Of a DNA stretch of 64,000 nucleotides, positions 8,260 to 17,763 are shown in pieces. The notes under the pieces are model-generated. The model saw only the letters and a list, made by a program, of their open reading frames with translations. It did no database searches and was not told the origin of the DNA. A program made the position numbers and the translations under genes. How positions within the stretch are numbered: the stretch's first letter is position 1; the number at the start of each line of letters is the position of its first letter. Source of the DNA: Saccharibacillus sp. O23 (lineage in GTDB: Bacteria > Bacillota > Bacilli > Paenibacillales > Paenibacillaceae); assembly GCF_002205895.1 (NCBI RefSeq), contig NZ_NJDE01000025.1, positions 62,001-126,000 of the forward strand, given 5' to 3'.

Positions 8260-9120
8260 TCATAAGAATAAACGCATCGCTTTGTTATACAGCGGATTGA
8301 CGATATATCCGTTCGGATCGATAGCGTATCTCCGGTTGCGATCGAGCGCGTCGATCGTCCGCATATCCGACTCGTTGAGAGCGAACCCGAAAATATCGAA
8401 GTTTTCGCGAATGCGCCGCGGGTTCGCGGATTTGGGAATCGTGACGGTTCCGCGCTGCATATGCCAGCGGAGGATGATTTGCGCGACCGTTTTGCCGTGT
8501 TGCTCCGCGATCTTTCGAAGCCGCGGATGGCGGAGCAATTCCGGATTGCCTTGTCCCAGCGGTGCCCATGCCTCATGCAGAATACCGTGAGCGTCCATGA
8601 ACGAACGGATGTCTTGGCGCGCGTATTCGGGATGCGTTTCGATCTGATTCAGCATCGGCAGGACCCGCGCGCCTTCCATCAGGCGTTCGAGCTGAGCTTG
8701 GCCGAAATTCGCCGTGCCGATCACCCGCACCTTCCCTTCTTCGTACAGCTCTTCCAAGGCCCGCCATGCTTCCGGGTATCCGGGAGCGGCGAAATGGATC
8801 AGATACATATCGAGATAATCGGTTCCCAGCTTCTTCAATGTACGCTCGAACGCTTTTTTCGCCGAAACGTACCCCAGATCCGTGTTCCAGATTTTCGAAG
8901 TCAGAAAAAACTCCCGGCGATCGAGCCCGCTGCGGCGAACGGCTTCGCCGAGGTCGCGTTCGTTTCCGTAAATGCGCGCCGTATCGAAATGCCGATATCC
9001 GGTTCGGATCGCTTCGTCTACCGCTTGCGCGAGCTGCTCTTTCCGATCGAGTTTGTACACGCCGAAGCCGAGAAGCGGAATATCGACGCCGTTGCGCGCT
9101 TGTACCGAAGGCGAATTCAT
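8260..9120 (-). CDS. aldo/keto reductase
   Basis: Probable NADPH-dependent carbonyl reductase of 286 residues with an (alpha/beta)8 fold. The catalytic tetrad can be read as D46, Y51, K76 and H109 in FDTARIYGNE, SKIW and LIHF. The C-terminal cofactor motif IPKSANPRRIREN is intact. The ATG at 9120 follows GGAGCGATC. It lies between an Rrf2 regulator upstream and a bacillithiol-transferase-like gene downstream, all leftward, suggesting detoxification of reactive aldehydes or methylglyoxal-type compounds. The exact substrate is not predictable. Confidence 0.92.
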   Translation of the reverse strand: MNSPSVQARNGVDIPLLGFGVYKLDRKEQLAQAVDEAIRTGYRHFDTARIYGNERDLGEAVRRSGLDRREFFLTSKIWNTDLGYVSAKKAFERTLKKLGTDYLDMYLIHFAAPGYPEAWRALEELYEEGKVRVIGTANFGQAQLERLMEGARVLPMLNQIETHPEYARQDIRSFMDAHGILHEAWAPLGQGNPELLRHPRLRKIAEQHGKTVAQIILRWHMQRGTVTIPKSANPRRIRENFDIFGFALNESDMRTIDALDRNRRYAIDPNGYIVNPLYNKAMRLFL

Positions 9121-9202
9121 AAAGATCGCTCCATTCTAATTAAAATAGATATTAATTTTATTTAGTTATAGCCAAAAAGAAAACCGGACGGCTTCCCGGC
9201 AT

Positions 9203-9640
9203 TCAACCCAGAAGCTCGTTCAGTTTTACTTTTCCCAACGAATCGCGCATCGCGGTCTCCGCCTGCTCCAGACTTTCCGTCAGCTTGCGCTTTACCGTAT
9301 CGGTCGCTTCGCCGCTCAAAGCGACGTCGGTATGCACTTTGAACAGCGCTTTGCCGGATTCCACGGCGTCGAATACGTCCAACAAAGTCGTGTGCTCCGG
9401 CGGCTTCGCGGGCAGAATGCCGCCTTTCGCGCCTTCTTTGGTACGAATCAAGCCGGCATCGGCCAGACTTCGCAGCACTTTGACGGTCGTCGGCGCGGGA
9501 ATATTGAGCTGTTCGGAGATCAGGCGCGTCGATAAATAATCGGAACAGCCGTCCGCGACCAGCCCGTGCACATAGATCAAAATCGCGGTCGCTTGCGATA
9601 ATGCGGTCGAATAGGCCATCTGCTTCATCCTCTTTTTCAT
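9203..9640 (-). CDS. Rrf2 family transcriptional regulator (cluster-less type)
   Basis: DNA-binding repressor of up to 145 residues. The winged helix is seen in STRLISEQLNIPAPTTVKVLRSLADAGLIRTKEGAKGG broken across residues 37-75, with the wing Lys-Gly-Gly typical of Rrf2/YwnA. The three clustered cysteines of the iron-sulfur members (IscR, NsrR) are absent; only one Cys is seen near residue 32. It is therefore probably a redox- or ligand-sensing YwnA-like form. The start is uncertain: ATG 9640, or ATG 9619 with GAGG about nine bases upstream. It probably controls the adjacent aldo/keto reductase gene. Confidence 0.88.
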   Translation of the reverse strand: MKKRMKQMAYSTALSQATAILIYVHGLVADGCSDYLSTRLISEQLNIPAPTTVKVLRSLADAGLIRTKEGAKGGILPAKPPEHTTLLDVFDAVESGKALFKVHTDVALSGEATDTVKRKLTESLEQAETAMRDSLGKVKLNELLG

Positions 9641-9680
9641 TCTTCTTATACTATATATCCATTATATTTAGTTCGCAACT

Positions 9681-9716
9681 TGAAAATGCCCGGCTCGGCA
9701 AATAGCACCGAACCGG
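9681..9716 (-). terminator. weak terminator after fumC
   Basis: Reverse-strand stem CCGGTTCGG (9716-9708) with CCGAGCCGG (9698-9690) followed by GCATTTTC. The T-run is short. Confidence 0.5.
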
Positions 9717-9744
9717 ACGTCCGCTTTTGGAATTTGCGTATATT

Positions 9745-11124
9745 TTAGATCATTTTCGTCGGATCGACGTAACGGTCGAATTCTTCTTCCGTCAGCAGGC
9801 CGGTCGCCAGCGCCGCTTCTTTGAGCGACGTGCCTTCGGCATGCGCTTTTTTGGCGATCTTCGCCGCGTTCTCGTAGCCGATATGCGGGTTGAGCGACGT
9901 GACGAGCATCAGCGAGTTGCGCAGATTATGATCGATCTTGTCGAGATTCGCTTCGATGCCCACCGCGCACTTGTCGTTGAACGCGATGATCGAATCGGCC
10001 AACAGATTGACGGATTGCAGGAAATTGTAGATCAAGACCGGCTTGAACACGTTCAGTTCGAAGTTGCCCTGACTTGCGGCGAATCCGATCGTCGTATCGT
10101 TGCCGAACACCTGCGCGACGACCATCGTGATCGCTTCGGGCTGCGTCGGATTGACTTTGCCCGGCATGATCGAGCTGCCCGGTTCGTTCTCCGGAATCCG
10201 GATCTCGCCGAGGCCGCTGCGCGGACCGCTCGCCAGCCAGCGCACGTCGTTGGCGATCTTCATCAGATCGGCCGCCAAGCCTTTGATCGCGCCGTGCGTG
10301 TAGACCGTCTCGTCGTGGCTGGTCAGCGCATGGAACTTGTTTTTGGCGGACGTGAACTTCGACACCGTGAACTGCGAGATATAAGCGGCCGCCCGGTCGC
10401 CGAATTCCGGATGCGCGTTGATGCCCGTACCGACGGCCGTGCCGCCGATCGCCAGCTCTTTCATATGCTGCACGCTCTCTTTGATCATATTGCCGCTTTT
10501 CTCCAGCATCGCCGACCAGCCGCTGATCTCTTGGCCGAGCGTCAGCGGAGTCGCGTCCATCAGGTGCGTGCGGCCGATCTTGATCACGTCTTTGAACGCT
10601 TCGACTTTCTCGTCGAACGTCGCTTTGAGCACGGCGATCGCCGGCAGCAGCTTCTCTTCGACGGCGAGAACGCCGGCGACGTGCAGCGCGGTCGGGAACG
10701 TGTCGTTCGAACTCTGCGACATGTTCACGTGGTCGTTCGGATGCAGGCGTTCGCCTTCGATGCCTTTCTCTTCGAGCAGTTGGTTGCCGCGGTACGCGAT
10801 GACTTCGTTCACGTTCATGTTGGACTGCGTGCCGCTCCCCGTCTGCCAGACCACGAGCGGGAACTGGTCGTCGAGCAGGCCTTCGAGAATCTCGTCGGCC
10901 GCTTGAGCGATCGCTCCTGCGCGGTGTTCCGACAATTTGCCCAGATCCTTATTGGCGAGCGCCGCCGATTTTTTCAGAACGGCGAAGGCGCGAATGACTT
11001 CGGAAGGCATTTTCTCCTGGCCGATCGGAAAGTTTTCTTTGCTGCGCTGCGTTTGCGCCCCCCACATCTTGTCGGCAGGCACTTTCATTTCCCCTAGCGT
11101 GTCTTTTTCGATCCGGTAATCCAA
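9745..11124 (-). CDS. fumC: class II fumarate hydratase
   Basis: Interconverts fumarate and L-malate in the TCA cycle as a cytoplasmic homotetramer. The 459 residues are the standard length. Family signatures are present: [14 protein letters not shown], the catalytic [14 protein letters not shown], and the mobile-loop signature [11 protein letters not shown]. It is an iron-independent FumC rather than aspartase, judged by overall similarity to CitG/FumC. It starts at TTG 11124, preceded by GGAGGAGACGG. It is a single-gene unit with its own terminator. A near-cre sequence lies upstream at 11241-11255. Confidence 0.96.
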   Translation of the reverse strand: MDYRIEKDTLGEMKVPADKMWGAQTQRSKENFPIGQEKMPSEVIRAFAVLKKSAALANKDLGKLSEHRAGAIAQAADEILEGLLDDQFPLVVWQTGSGTQSNMNVNEVIAYRGNQLLEEKGIEGERLHPNDHVNMSQSSNDTFPTALHVAGVLAVEEKLLPAIAVLKATFDEKVEAFKDVIKIGRTHLMDATPLTLGQEISGWSAMLEKSGNMIKESVQHMKELAIGGTAVGTGINAHPEFGDRAAAYISQFTVSKFTSAKNKFHALTSHDETVYTHGAIKGLAADLMKIANDVRWLASGPRSGLGEIRIPENEPGSSIMPGKVNPTQPEAITMVVAQVFGNDTTIGFAASQGNFELNVFKPVLIYNFLQSVNLLADSIIAFNDKCAVGIEANLDKIDHNLRNSLMLVTSLNPHIGYENAAKIAKKAHAEGTSLKEAALATGLLTEEEFDRYVDPTKMI

Positions 11125-11370
11125 AATCCGTCTCCTCCTTCGTCGCGATCACAAAATGAATACGCCGCGCGCGTTTCGAACGTTCGCATGGCGTCGGTCA
11201 GACGGAACGCTGTCGGCGTCGTCTCACACTCTGATTCTAATTGTAGCGTTTTCAATAGTCAAAAGGATAGGGCAGAAGCCAAAGTTTTTAAGGAAATTGC
11301 GAATTCGGTTGTCTCGGCGGGCGAGACGGTCTATAATCGGGAACATTAACGTTCGTTGGGAGGGCTTCAG

Positions 11371-12198
11371 ATGACGGATATTCATGCACCTTCGGCTTCC
11401 GATCAAGATCGGCTGCTGAAGGCTCGCCTGCTGGAACAGTTGACGATCGAAGCTTGGCCGCCCGTCGTTCGGGAGCCTCTGGACGGCTGGATGCTGCGGG
11501 CATCGGCGGGAGTGAGCCGGCGCGGCAACAGCGTGTGGACGGCCGCTCCTTTCCCGGTTCTCGGCGCCGAAGATAACGACTGGCTGGAACGAGCCGAAGC
11601 TTTCGCCGCGCGTCACGGCATCTCTTCCTGCTTCTACGTCAGCGAGACGTCGCCGGACGGATTGGATACTTTGTTGGACGCCGCCGGCTATCGGCTGGCG
11701 GAACCCTGCTACCTGATGGCCGGATCGGCGGAACTCGCGCTTCGGCTCATGAGCGAAAGGCCGACGAACGCCGCGAATGCCGAAATGCGGATCCATCTGC
11801 CGGAAGCCGAAGACCGGCAGGTCAACGCGGCATGGATGCAAGATTTTCTTGCGTTCAAAAAGATGTCGGCCGAGCAAGGAGAGGCTTACGCGGCGATCTT
11901 CGGCGGGATCGCGGCGCAGCATACGTTTGCCCGAATATCGATAGCGGGCGAGACGGCTGCGCTCGCTACCGCGGTCGCTCAAGGCCGGTATGCTTACGTC
12001 AGCAACTTGATGGTCGCGCCGCAGTTCCGCAGACGCGGATTGGCCGCTTCGATGATGACCAAGCTGATTCGTTGGGCCGCCGATCGCGGAGCGGAAGAGC
12101 TGTATTTTCAGGTGCTTCAAGACAATCGCCCGGCTATCGCGTTATACGAGCAGCTCGGCTTCGAGATCGTGGCCCGGCATCATTACCGGGTGCGCTGA
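11371..12198 (+). CDS. GNAT family N-acetyltransferase
   Basis: Acetyl-CoA-dependent transferase of 275 residues. The C-terminal GNAT domain (about 175-275) has the acetyl-CoA loop VAPQFRRRGLAASM (the Q/RxxGxG/A signature) and the closing ALYEQLGFEIVARHHYR. The N-terminal part looks like a degenerate second GNAT half, as in two-domain members. I chose ATG 11371, six bases after GGGAGGG, over a TTG at 11356. It stands alone, divergent from fumC and convergent with the HAD gene. The substrate is unknown. Confidence 0.87.
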   Translation: MTDIHAPSASDQDRLLKARLLEQLTIEAWPPVVREPLDGWMLRASAGVSRRGNSVWTAAPFPVLGAEDNDWLERAEAFAARHGISSCFYVSETSPDGLDTLLDAAGYRLAEPCYLMAGSAELALRLMSERPTNAANAEMRIHLPEAEDRQVNAAWMQDFLAFKKMSAEQGEAYAAIFGGIAAQHTFARISIAGETAALATAVAQGRYAYVSNLMVAPQFRRRGLAASMMTKLIRWAADRGAEELYFQVLQDNRPAIALYEQLGFEIVARHHYRVR

Positions 12199-12247
12199 TC
12201 GACGAAACGGCGGCTCCTGCGCGGAGCATTCGCTGGTCGCTTATTGC

Positions 12248-12283
12248 GAAAAAAGGAGCTTCCGCTAAGGAAGCTCCTTTTTC
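12248..12283. terminator. bidirectional terminator
   Basis: AAAAGGAGCTTCC (12251-12263) pairs with GGAAGCTCCTTTT (12269-12281) around a 5-base loop, with A and T runs on either side, between two convergent genes. Confidence 0.85.
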
Positions 12284-12294
12284 GTATCCGTGGC

Positions 12295-13029
12295 TCAGTC
12301 CTGCCGAATCTTCAGCTCCCGCGGACCTTCCGCCGCCTCCGCTGCGAGCAGCGTCAGCAGTTCGGTCAGACTCGCGATCTCGTAAGTCGGCCGGACTCCG
12401 CTGCGGTTCTCCGCATGCTCCGGATTGTACCAGCAGGTATCGATTCCGTAAGCCGATCCGCCGCGGATATCCGAAGACAACGAGTCGCCGACGATCAGCA
12501 CTTGAGATTTGTCTTCGCAGCCGATCTGGCGCAGCGCGTAATCGAAGATCTCCGGCGCGGGTTTGGCGAAACCGACGTCGTCGGACACGATGATGTGGTC
12601 GAAATGGTCTTTCAACTCCGAACCGCCGATCCGAGAATATTGCACGTCGCGAATGCCGTTCGTGATGATCGACAGATCGAAACGCGGCTTCAGCGCGTCG
12701 CATACCGCCAGAGCGTCGGACGTCAGGAAAGAACCGGCAGCGAAATGCCGAAGGTACAGCGCGCCGAAATCCTCCGGGTCCTGCCCGATGCCGAGCTGCG
12801 CGAACATGCGGCGGAAACGTTCGCCGCGCAGCTCGGTTTGCGTAATCTTGTTCTGCTCGTAGTCCAGCCAGAGGGCGCGGTTGATCGCCGAGTAGCAGGT
12901 CAAGCAGTCGTCGTAAGCCAGGTCGATGCCGGCTTCGTTCAGCGCTCCCGCGAGCGCTTCGCGTTCGCAGCGCCGAAAATCGAGCAGCGTATCGTCGGCA
13001 TCGAATAACAGATAGCGATAAGCGGTCAT
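12295..13029 (-). CDS. HAD superfamily hydrolase, YjjG/YfnB-type
   Basis: Probable phosphatase of 244 residues in the YjjG/YfnB (house-cleaning nucleotidase-like) subfamily. Motif I is [10 protein letters not shown] with the nucleophile Asp, motif II is IITNG, and motif III/IV are [10 protein letters not shown] and [15 protein letters not shown]. The helical cap is inserted after motif I. Start ATG 13029 overlaps the TGA of ung in an ATGA arrangement, so translation is coupled. Pairing with uracil-DNA glycosylase suggests a role in keeping aberrant nucleotides out of DNA, as known for YjjG; that is inference. Confidence 0.92.
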   Translation of the reverse strand: MTAYRYLLFDADDTLLDFRRCEREALAGALNEAGIDLAYDDCLTCYSAINRALWLDYEQNKITQTELRGERFRRMFAQLGIGQDPEDFGALYLRHFAAGSFLTSDALAVCDALKPRFDLSIITNGIRDVQYSRIGGSELKDHFDHIIVSDDVGFAKPAPEIFDYALRQIGCEDKSQVLIVGDSLSSDIRGGSAYGIDTCWYNPEHAENRSGVRPTYEIASLTELLTLLAAEAAEGPRELKIRQD

Positions 13030-13739
13030 GTTGTCGTTTTCCCTTCTTCCTGCGAAACTTCCGGTACGGCGGGCAGGCACCAATCGATCTCGGGCAGACC
13101 TTTCGATCGCAAAAAATCATTGGTGCGCGAGAACGGCCGGCTGCCGAAAAATCCGCGATCGGCCGAACGCGGACTCGGATGCGCCGATTTGATGATCAGG
13201 TGCCGCTCCGCGTCGATAAACGAACCTTTTTCCTGCGCGCTGCGTCCCCATAAAATAAACACGGCCGGCGTCTGCCGTTCGTTGATCGCGGCGATCGCCG
13301 CATCCGTGAACGTCTCCCAACCCATGCCTTGATGCGAAGCGGCCGCTCCCCGGCGCACGGTCAATACATTGTTGAGCAGCAGCACGCCCTGCTTGGCCCA
13401 ATGCTCCAGAAATCCGTGCCGGACCGGCGCGCAGCCCAGATCGTCTTGCAGTTCGCGATAGATATTTTCCAGCGACGGCGGCACGCTGATGCCGGGCTGT
13501 ACCGAGAAGCTGAGGCCGTGCGCCTGACGAGGCCCGTGATACGGGTCCTGCCCCAGAATGACCACCCGCGTATCCGCGAAAGAGGTCAGATGAAACGCGC
13601 TGAAAATACGATACATGTCCGGGTAGACGGTGCGCGAACGGTATTCGTCCGCCAGCTTGCTCCGCAGTTCTTGGTAATAAGGCTTCTGCATCTCGGGATG
13701 CAGGATATCCGCCCAATCGTTGTCGAAAATCGGTTTCAT
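13026..13739 (-). CDS. ung: uracil-DNA glycosylase
   Basis: Removes uracil from DNA as the first step of base-excision repair. The 237 residues carry the family-1 signature [17 protein letters not shown] with catalytic D65, and the second active-site motif [19 protein letters not shown] containing the catalytic His. The C-terminal tail after residue 225 is longer than in Bacillus and low in conservation. ATG follows AAAGGATACG. The stop overlaps the start of the HAD phosphatase gene. Confidence 0.97.
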   Translation of the reverse strand: MKPIFDNDWADILHPEMQKPYYQELRSKLADEYRSRTVYPDMYRIFSAFHLTSFADTRVVILGQDPYHGPRQAHGLSFSVQPGISVPPSLENIYRELQDDLGCAPVRHGFLEHWAKQGVLLLNNVLTVRRGAAASHQGMGWETFTDAAIAAINERQTPAVFILWGRSAQEKGSFIDAERHLIIKSAHPSPRSADRGFFGSRPFSRTNDFLRSKGLPEIDWCLPAVPEVSQEEGKTTT

Positions 13740-13793
13740 CGCATTCGTATCCTTTCCCGAAAAAATCTGTCGTCGATTGCCGGCGCGGCCGGC

Positions 13794-14384
13794 TTACTCC
13801 GCGATAATCTCCGAGCCGCAATAATCGCACGACGCCGAAGTGCCCGCGCGCAGCGTTTTGCGCGATCCGCACGATCGGCAGACGGCTTCCGTAAGCACAC
13901 CCGAAGCCGGACGCGCGGGTTCCGAGCGGCCGGAACCGCGGAAATCGTCTCTGATCGTACGGCCGGCGTCGGCGTCGCGGTGCGGATCGTAAGGTTCGCG
14001 GTAAGAGTCGTAAGGTTCGCCGTTCGTTCGCCGGCCCGGATCGGGCGGCGCAAAGCCGGTATCCCGCCGCCGATCCGGCTCGCCGTAACGTTCGGAGTCT
14101 CTGTAGTCCGAGAATGCCGGATCATGCGTCCCGCCTTCTCCGAAGCGGCGATCGTATTCGCGATCGGAGCGGGCGTATTCTTGGCGCCGTTTTCTGCGGT
14201 TGCCCGCGCGCACCAGCAGCGAACCGACCGCGATCACGATCGCGGCCGGTACGTAGAATGCGATACTCGCGTACAGCACGTTCTCCGCCATCGTATAACC
14301 GTCGGTCTGAATTAACATGAGCAGCACGCCGAATGCCGCCCACAAAGCCGCTACGACGTTCAAGATCACGCCTATGACTTTCAT
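13794..14384 (-). CDS. small membrane protein with C-terminal zinc ribbon
   Basis: Unrecognised protein of 196 residues. Two membrane helices are predicted near residues 3-24 and 38-58, followed by a very basic and acidic, Arg/Asp/Tyr-rich disordered stretch (about 63-165). The end holds two Cys-x2-Cys knuckles (CRSCGS and CDYCGS) that should bind zinc. ATG 14384 lies six bases after GGGAGGG; the ATG six bases earlier is too close to it. It stands 54 bp upstream of ung on the same strand. The architecture resembles bacterial zinc-ribbon membrane proteins of unknown role. Confidence 0.75.
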   Translation of the reverse strand: MKVIGVILNVVAALWAAFGVLLMLIQTDGYTMAENVLYASIAFYVPAAIVIAVGSLLVRAGNRRKRRQEYARSDREYDRRFGEGGTHDPAFSDYRDSERYGEPDRRRDTGFAPPDPGRRTNGEPYDSYREPYDPHRDADAGRTIRDDFRGSGRSEPARPASGVLTEAVCRSCGSRKTLRAGTSASCDYCGSEIIAE

Positions 14385-14469
14385 TGTCATCCCTCCCGCT
14401 TGCTGAATTCCATGTATACAAGGTCGCATACCGCTTGTTCGTTGTCAAAGACTTTTGCCCGAAAAAAAC

Positions 14470-14502
14470 GAAAAGCCCCGTTCGCCGAAGCGAAGAGGCC
14501 TT
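14470..14502 (-). terminator. probable terminator after the VOC dioxygenase gene
   Basis: Reverse-strand stem GGCCTCTTCGC with GCGAACGGGGC around a TTCG loop, ending in TTTTCGTTTTTTT. The stem has internal mismatches. Confidence 0.6.
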
Positions 14503-14526
14503 AGGTTACGCAGCAGATATCGAACG

Positions 14527-15381
14527 TTAAGCGACGGTCAACACGGCGCGGCTGCCGAACGGATCGAGCGCCGACGGACCTTCCGGCGTCTCGGACACTT
14601 CGAATCCCGCTTCTTGCAGCGCGGCGACGGCTTTGCTCCGTTCTTCCGCGTTCGGATAAACGAGCGTGAAATACTGCAAGCCGACCGCATCGGCCGGAGC
14701 CGCGGGAGCGCCGACGCCCGCCCAAGTGTTGAGTCCCATATGGTGATGATAGCCGCCGGCCGAGACGAACAGCGCGGCGTTTCCGAAATGCAGCACGACG
14801 TCGAAACCGAGACCGTCCACGTAGAACTTGCGGGCATCCGGCAGATTGCCGACATGCAGATGGACGTGTCCGATCACCGTGCCGGCAGGCAGTCCTTTCC
14901 ACTCGCCCGCCAGCTTCAGCAGCGAATCGACGTCTACCGGATCGGTCGCCATCACGTATTCGCCTTTGGCGTCCGTCTGCCACTGCGAACGCGGACGGTC
15001 CGCATAGATCTCGATACCGTTGCCGTCCGGATCGTTCATGTAGAAAGCTTCGCTGACCAGATGATCCCCTTGTCCGATCTCCATTCCCGTACGGGCCAAG
15101 TGCAGCAGCGTCGTACCCAGCGCTTCGCGGCTCGGCAGCAGGATCGCGAAGTGGTACAGTCCCGTCACGCTCTGCGGACGCAGGATGCGCGCGTTCGGGG
15201 TTTCTTCGATGCCGAGCAGCACGCCGCTGCCTTCGACGCCGAATTCCGCGCGGCCTTCGCTTTGCGACAGCAGTTCGAGTCCGATGATTTCCGTATAAAA
15301 AGCGATCGAGCGTTCCAATTGGCTGACTTTCAATTGTACGCGGCCCATATGGGCTTCAGGATGAATACGATAAGCGGTCAT
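14527..15381 (-). CDS. catE: VOC family ring-cleavage dioxygenase (CatE-like)
   Basis: Two-domain vicinal-oxygen-chelate protein of 284 residues, the length and layout of Bacillus CatE (catechol 2,3-dioxygenase). Each half repeats a glyoxalase fold, about 10-130 and 168-280. Candidate metal ligands are H in VIGHVHLHV, H in GYHHHMGLNTW, and a Glu in the first-domain NGIEIYADRP or the end of the second domain. ATG follows GGGAGG. It is a single gene with an AT-rich upstream region (15382-15500), where a quinone-responsive repressor could bind as in Bacillus. The catechol substrate is by family analogy only. Confidence 0.8.
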   Translation of the reverse strand: MTAYRIHPEAHMGRVQLKVSQLERSIAFYTEIIGLELLSQSEGRAEFGVEGSGVLLGIEETPNARILRPQSVTGLYHFAILLPSREALGTTLLHLARTGMEIGQGDHLVSEAFYMNDPDGNGIEIYADRPRSQWQTDAKGEYVMATDPVDVDSLLKLAGEWKGLPAGTVIGHVHLHVGNLPDARKFYVDGLGFDVVLHFGNAALFVSAGGYHHHMGLNTWAGVGAPAAPADAVGLQYFTLVYPNAEERSKAVAALQEAGFEVSETPEGPSALDPFGSRAVLTVA

Positions 15382-15505
15382 GTATATTGCCTCCCGTTTT
15401 TAGTTATATCGTCATTTGTTTAGTTTGAGTAATGTTCTTTATGAATACATAATAATATAGCTTGTGAGAAAAGTAAAGTATGTGATTAAAAGAAAATTAG
15501 CGCAT

Positions 15506-15548
15506 AAAAAAAGCCCGCGAACCGCTTTAACCAAGCGAATTCGAGAGC
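15506..15548 (-). terminator. terminator after the acetylesterase gene
   Basis: Reverse-strand stem GCTCTCGAATTCGCTT with AAGCGGTTCGCGGGC (G-U pairs allowed), then seven T at 15512-15506. Confidence 0.75.
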
Positions 15549-15615
15549 TTCTTGATCGATTCGAGATCCGGCTATCGCGAAGATGCCGGTTTATGCAGCG
15601 CCAAGCGCCATTCGG

Positions 15616-16584
15616 TCAAAACCGAAGACCCGCATGACGCGCGAGGAATTCCATCGCTTTGCGGTTCTGCCCGTCGGAGACCCAGTGTCCGTCGAACGGA
15701 TAGACTTGCATCTCTTTTTCCGAAGCGATCCGGTTGTACGCCGCATAGACCGTCTCCGGCATGCAGCAAGGATCTTTGAGCCCGCAGGAGACCATGATCG
15801 GAATCTTGATGCGCGGCGCGAGATTCAGATTGTCGAAGTAGCTGAGCGTCTTCAGCACGGCGCCCAAATGTTCGGGATGGCGGCTGACGAAATCGGCGGC
15901 TTCGGACAGCGAACTGTTGGAATTCAAGATGCCGAAGTCCATATGGCACATATTCGGAATATGCGCGACCGAAGCTTTGGGTACGCTGCTGAGCGCGGCG
16001 ACGATCATCGCCAGTCCGCCGCCTTGACTGCCGCCGATCACGAGCACGCGATCTTGATCGGTCTCCGGCTGCGCCGCCGCCCATTCGGCCGCGCGGATCG
16101 CGTCGACCGTGATCGCGCGGTAATAGGCCGTCTCCGCGTCCAGAATGCCGGGCGTCAACCAGCCTCGGACCGCGCCGTAGTTCTGCTCCAGCCGGTTGCC
16201 GGTGTCGCCGCCTTGACCGCGCACGTCGACGGACAGCACGGCGAATCCCATCAGAATATAATGGGCGAAATGTTCCGGCATCCCTTTGCTGCCCGTATAG
16301 CCGTGATAATGGACGATGCACGGAAATTTGGCGTCTTGTCCCGCTTCCGTTTTCGGCGTCAAATACCAAGCATGCAGCGGCGTATCGTCCGCTCCTTCGT
16401 AGGTCGTCAAGTAGACGTTCATGCCGCTCATCGGCGTGCCGACGGCTTCGCGCCGCCCGTTTAACGGCCGGCCCGCGTACTCGTCCAACGTTCGCGCCCA
16501 GAATTCGTCCAGATCGGCTTCCGCCGTCTGGGACGGGTTATACCGTTCCAGATCTTGAATTCGCGCCTCGATTGCATTGGTCAT
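15616..16584 (-). CDS. CE7 acetylxylan esterase / cephalosporin-C deacetylase
   Basis: Serine esterase of 322 residues that removes acetyl groups from short xylo-oligosaccharides and related substrates in the cytoplasm. The family length is about 318-325. The nucleophile elbow GGSQGGG is present. The catalytic Asp probably lies in MVSCGLKDPCCMPET, and the catalytic His in YPFDGHWV. There is no signal peptide, as usual for CE7. It fits with the lichenase and alpha-xylosidase in a plant-polysaccharide diet. It is followed by its own terminator. Confidence 0.93.
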   Translation of the reverse strand: MTNAIEARIQDLERYNPSQTAEADLDEFWARTLDEYAGRPLNGRREAVGTPMSGMNVYLTTYEGADDTPLHAWYLTPKTEAGQDAKFPCIVHYHGYTGSKGMPEHFAHYILMGFAVLSVDVRGQGGDTGNRLEQNYGAVRGWLTPGILDAETAYYRAITVDAIRAAEWAAAQPETDQDRVLVIGGSQGGGLAMIVAALSSVPKASVAHIPNMCHMDFGILNSNSSLSEAADFVSRHPEHLGAVLKTLSYFDNLNLAPRIKIPIMVSCGLKDPCCMPETVYAAYNRIASEKEMQVYPFDGHWVSDGQNRKAMEFLARHAGLRF

Positions 16585-16612
16585 GGCTGCTCTTGTTCTC
16601 CTTTGTTTCGCC

Positions 16613-17176
16613 TTACTCGATTTCCTGCTGCATCAGGGCCCGATAAAGACGTTCGTTCTCTTCATCGTAGCAGACGAAAGCGATTTCTTCCAGAAACGTT
16701 TCGACGGAATCGTCCGTTTGTCCTCGAAGAAATTCCGACACGGCTTGCCACGCAACCTCGGCCGCTTCCTCTTTCGGATACCCGTAGATGCCGGTCGAGA
16801 TATTGGGAAAAGCGATCCGGCGCGCTCCAGCCGTCCGCGCTTCCTGCATCGAGCGAACGTAACAGCTCTCGAGCAGCTCGCGTTCTCCGCTCTGTCCGCC
16901 GCGATACACCGGACCTACCGTATGCACGACGAACTTCGCCGGAAGCTTGCCCGCCGTCGTGACCACGGCATCGCCCGTGTCGCATCCGCCCTGCCGATCG
17001 CGGATCTTGCGGCATTCCGCCAAAATCTCGGGGCCGCCCGCGCGATGGATCGCGCCGTCCACGCCGCCTCCGCCGAGCAGCGAAGAATTGGCCGCGTTCA
17101 CGATCGCGTCCGTCTCGTATTTCGTGATGTCGCCGCGCACGATTTTGATCGTCGTTCCGTTCACGGTTCGTTCCAT
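16613..17176 (-). CDS. macrodomain O-acetyl-ADP-ribose deacetylase (YmdB-like)
   Basis: Macrodomain protein of 187 residues that hydrolyses O-acetyl-ADP-ribose or removes ADP-ribose marks. Signatures are [21 protein letters not shown] near residues 27-46 (quoted around the catalytic Asn and Asp), VVHTVGP, and the phosphate-binding [15 protein letters not shown] follows GAGGAGGAC. It sits 28 bp upstream of the acetylesterase gene on the same strand, so the two deacetylases may be co-transcribed. There is no sign of the SirTM/lipoyl partner genes of the class-II system. Confidence 0.95.
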   Translation of the reverse strand: MERTVNGTTIKIVRGDITKYETDAIVNAANSSLLGGGGVDGAIHRAGGPEILAECRKIRDRQGGCDTGDAVVTTAGKLPAKFVVHTVGPVYRGGQSGERELLESCYVRSMQEARTAGARRIAFPNISTGIYGYPKEEAAEVAWQAVSEFLRGQTDDSVETFLEEIAFVCYDEENERLYRALMQQEIE

Positions 17177-17231
17177 CTGTTTGTCCTCCTCGGCTTCGCC
17201 GTATTCGCTACGCTTTCTTTTTACCCGAAAA

Positions 17232-17612
17232 TCACAGGTTACGATGTCGGTCGAATCCTTCGAATTTCGTTCCCATGAAACGCAGCGTTCCGGTATCGCC
17301 TTCCGCCGTCAAACCGTACAGCTCGCTCGGCACTTCGAATTCTTTGCGTTCTCCGCCTTCCAGTTCGAAAGTCAGATAATAAGTCGTCCGAATACGGGTT
17401 TCGCCGCCTCCGCGCATTTCTTCGCGTTTGCCGAATACTCGCGCCGCTGTCGCGGAGTGCCCTGCCGCTTCATTGTTTCTTTTCTCCCTAGCCGATTTGA
17501 CGATGGCCCAGACGATCACGAAAATAACGACGGCAAAAATCAGCAGAATGATTAGAAAAAACGGAATCGTAAACCACAAAGGGTCGCCTCCAAAAAAACT
17601 GCCTACATCCAT
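17232..17612 (-). CDS. DUF2500 single-pass membrane protein
   Basis: Protein of 126 residues with one hydrophobic helix near residues 13-36 and a soluble domain with the DUF2500 pattern. Recognisable parts are the conserved tract on [19 protein letters not shown], and the closing [18 protein letters not shown]. coli YhhM is a member; its function is unknown. ATG 17612 follows GGAGAGAATC. It sits between the DsbA-like and macrodomain genes, all leftward. Confidence 0.82.
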   Translation of the reverse strand: MDVGSFFGGDPLWFTIPFFLIILLIFAVVIFVIVWAIVKSAREKRNNEAAGHSATAARVFGKREEMRGGGETRIRTTYYLTFELEGGERKEFEVPSELYGLTAEGDTGTLRFMGTKFEGFDRHRNL

Positions 17613-17692
17613 TCGATTCTCTCCTTTTTATGTTTTCACATCCCATTAACGCGCCGGATCGTATAAAGTTTCGAATCGAAATCGGCCGCGAA

Positions 17693-17734
17693 CGAACAAA
17701 ACCCTTCGGCAGACAGGCGTCCACGAAGGGTTCG
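17693..17734 (-). terminator. terminator after the DsbA-like gene
   Basis: Reverse-strand stem CGAACCCTTCG (17734-17724) with CGAAGGGTT, then TTGTTCGTT. The T-run is broken. Confidence 0.55.
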
Positions 17735-17763
17735 TTCAGAAAATAGGCAAGCCGGAAAGCCGA

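Noticed and set aside
9727-11097. 456-codon forward frame opposite fumC.
   Set aside because: Antisense shadow of a perfectly conserved fumarase; no ribosome site.
11241-11255. cre site between fumC and the GNAT gene.
   Set aside because: TTGAAAACGCTACAA (reverse strand) fails at a conserved C; it is only near the consensus, so I left it out of the feature list.
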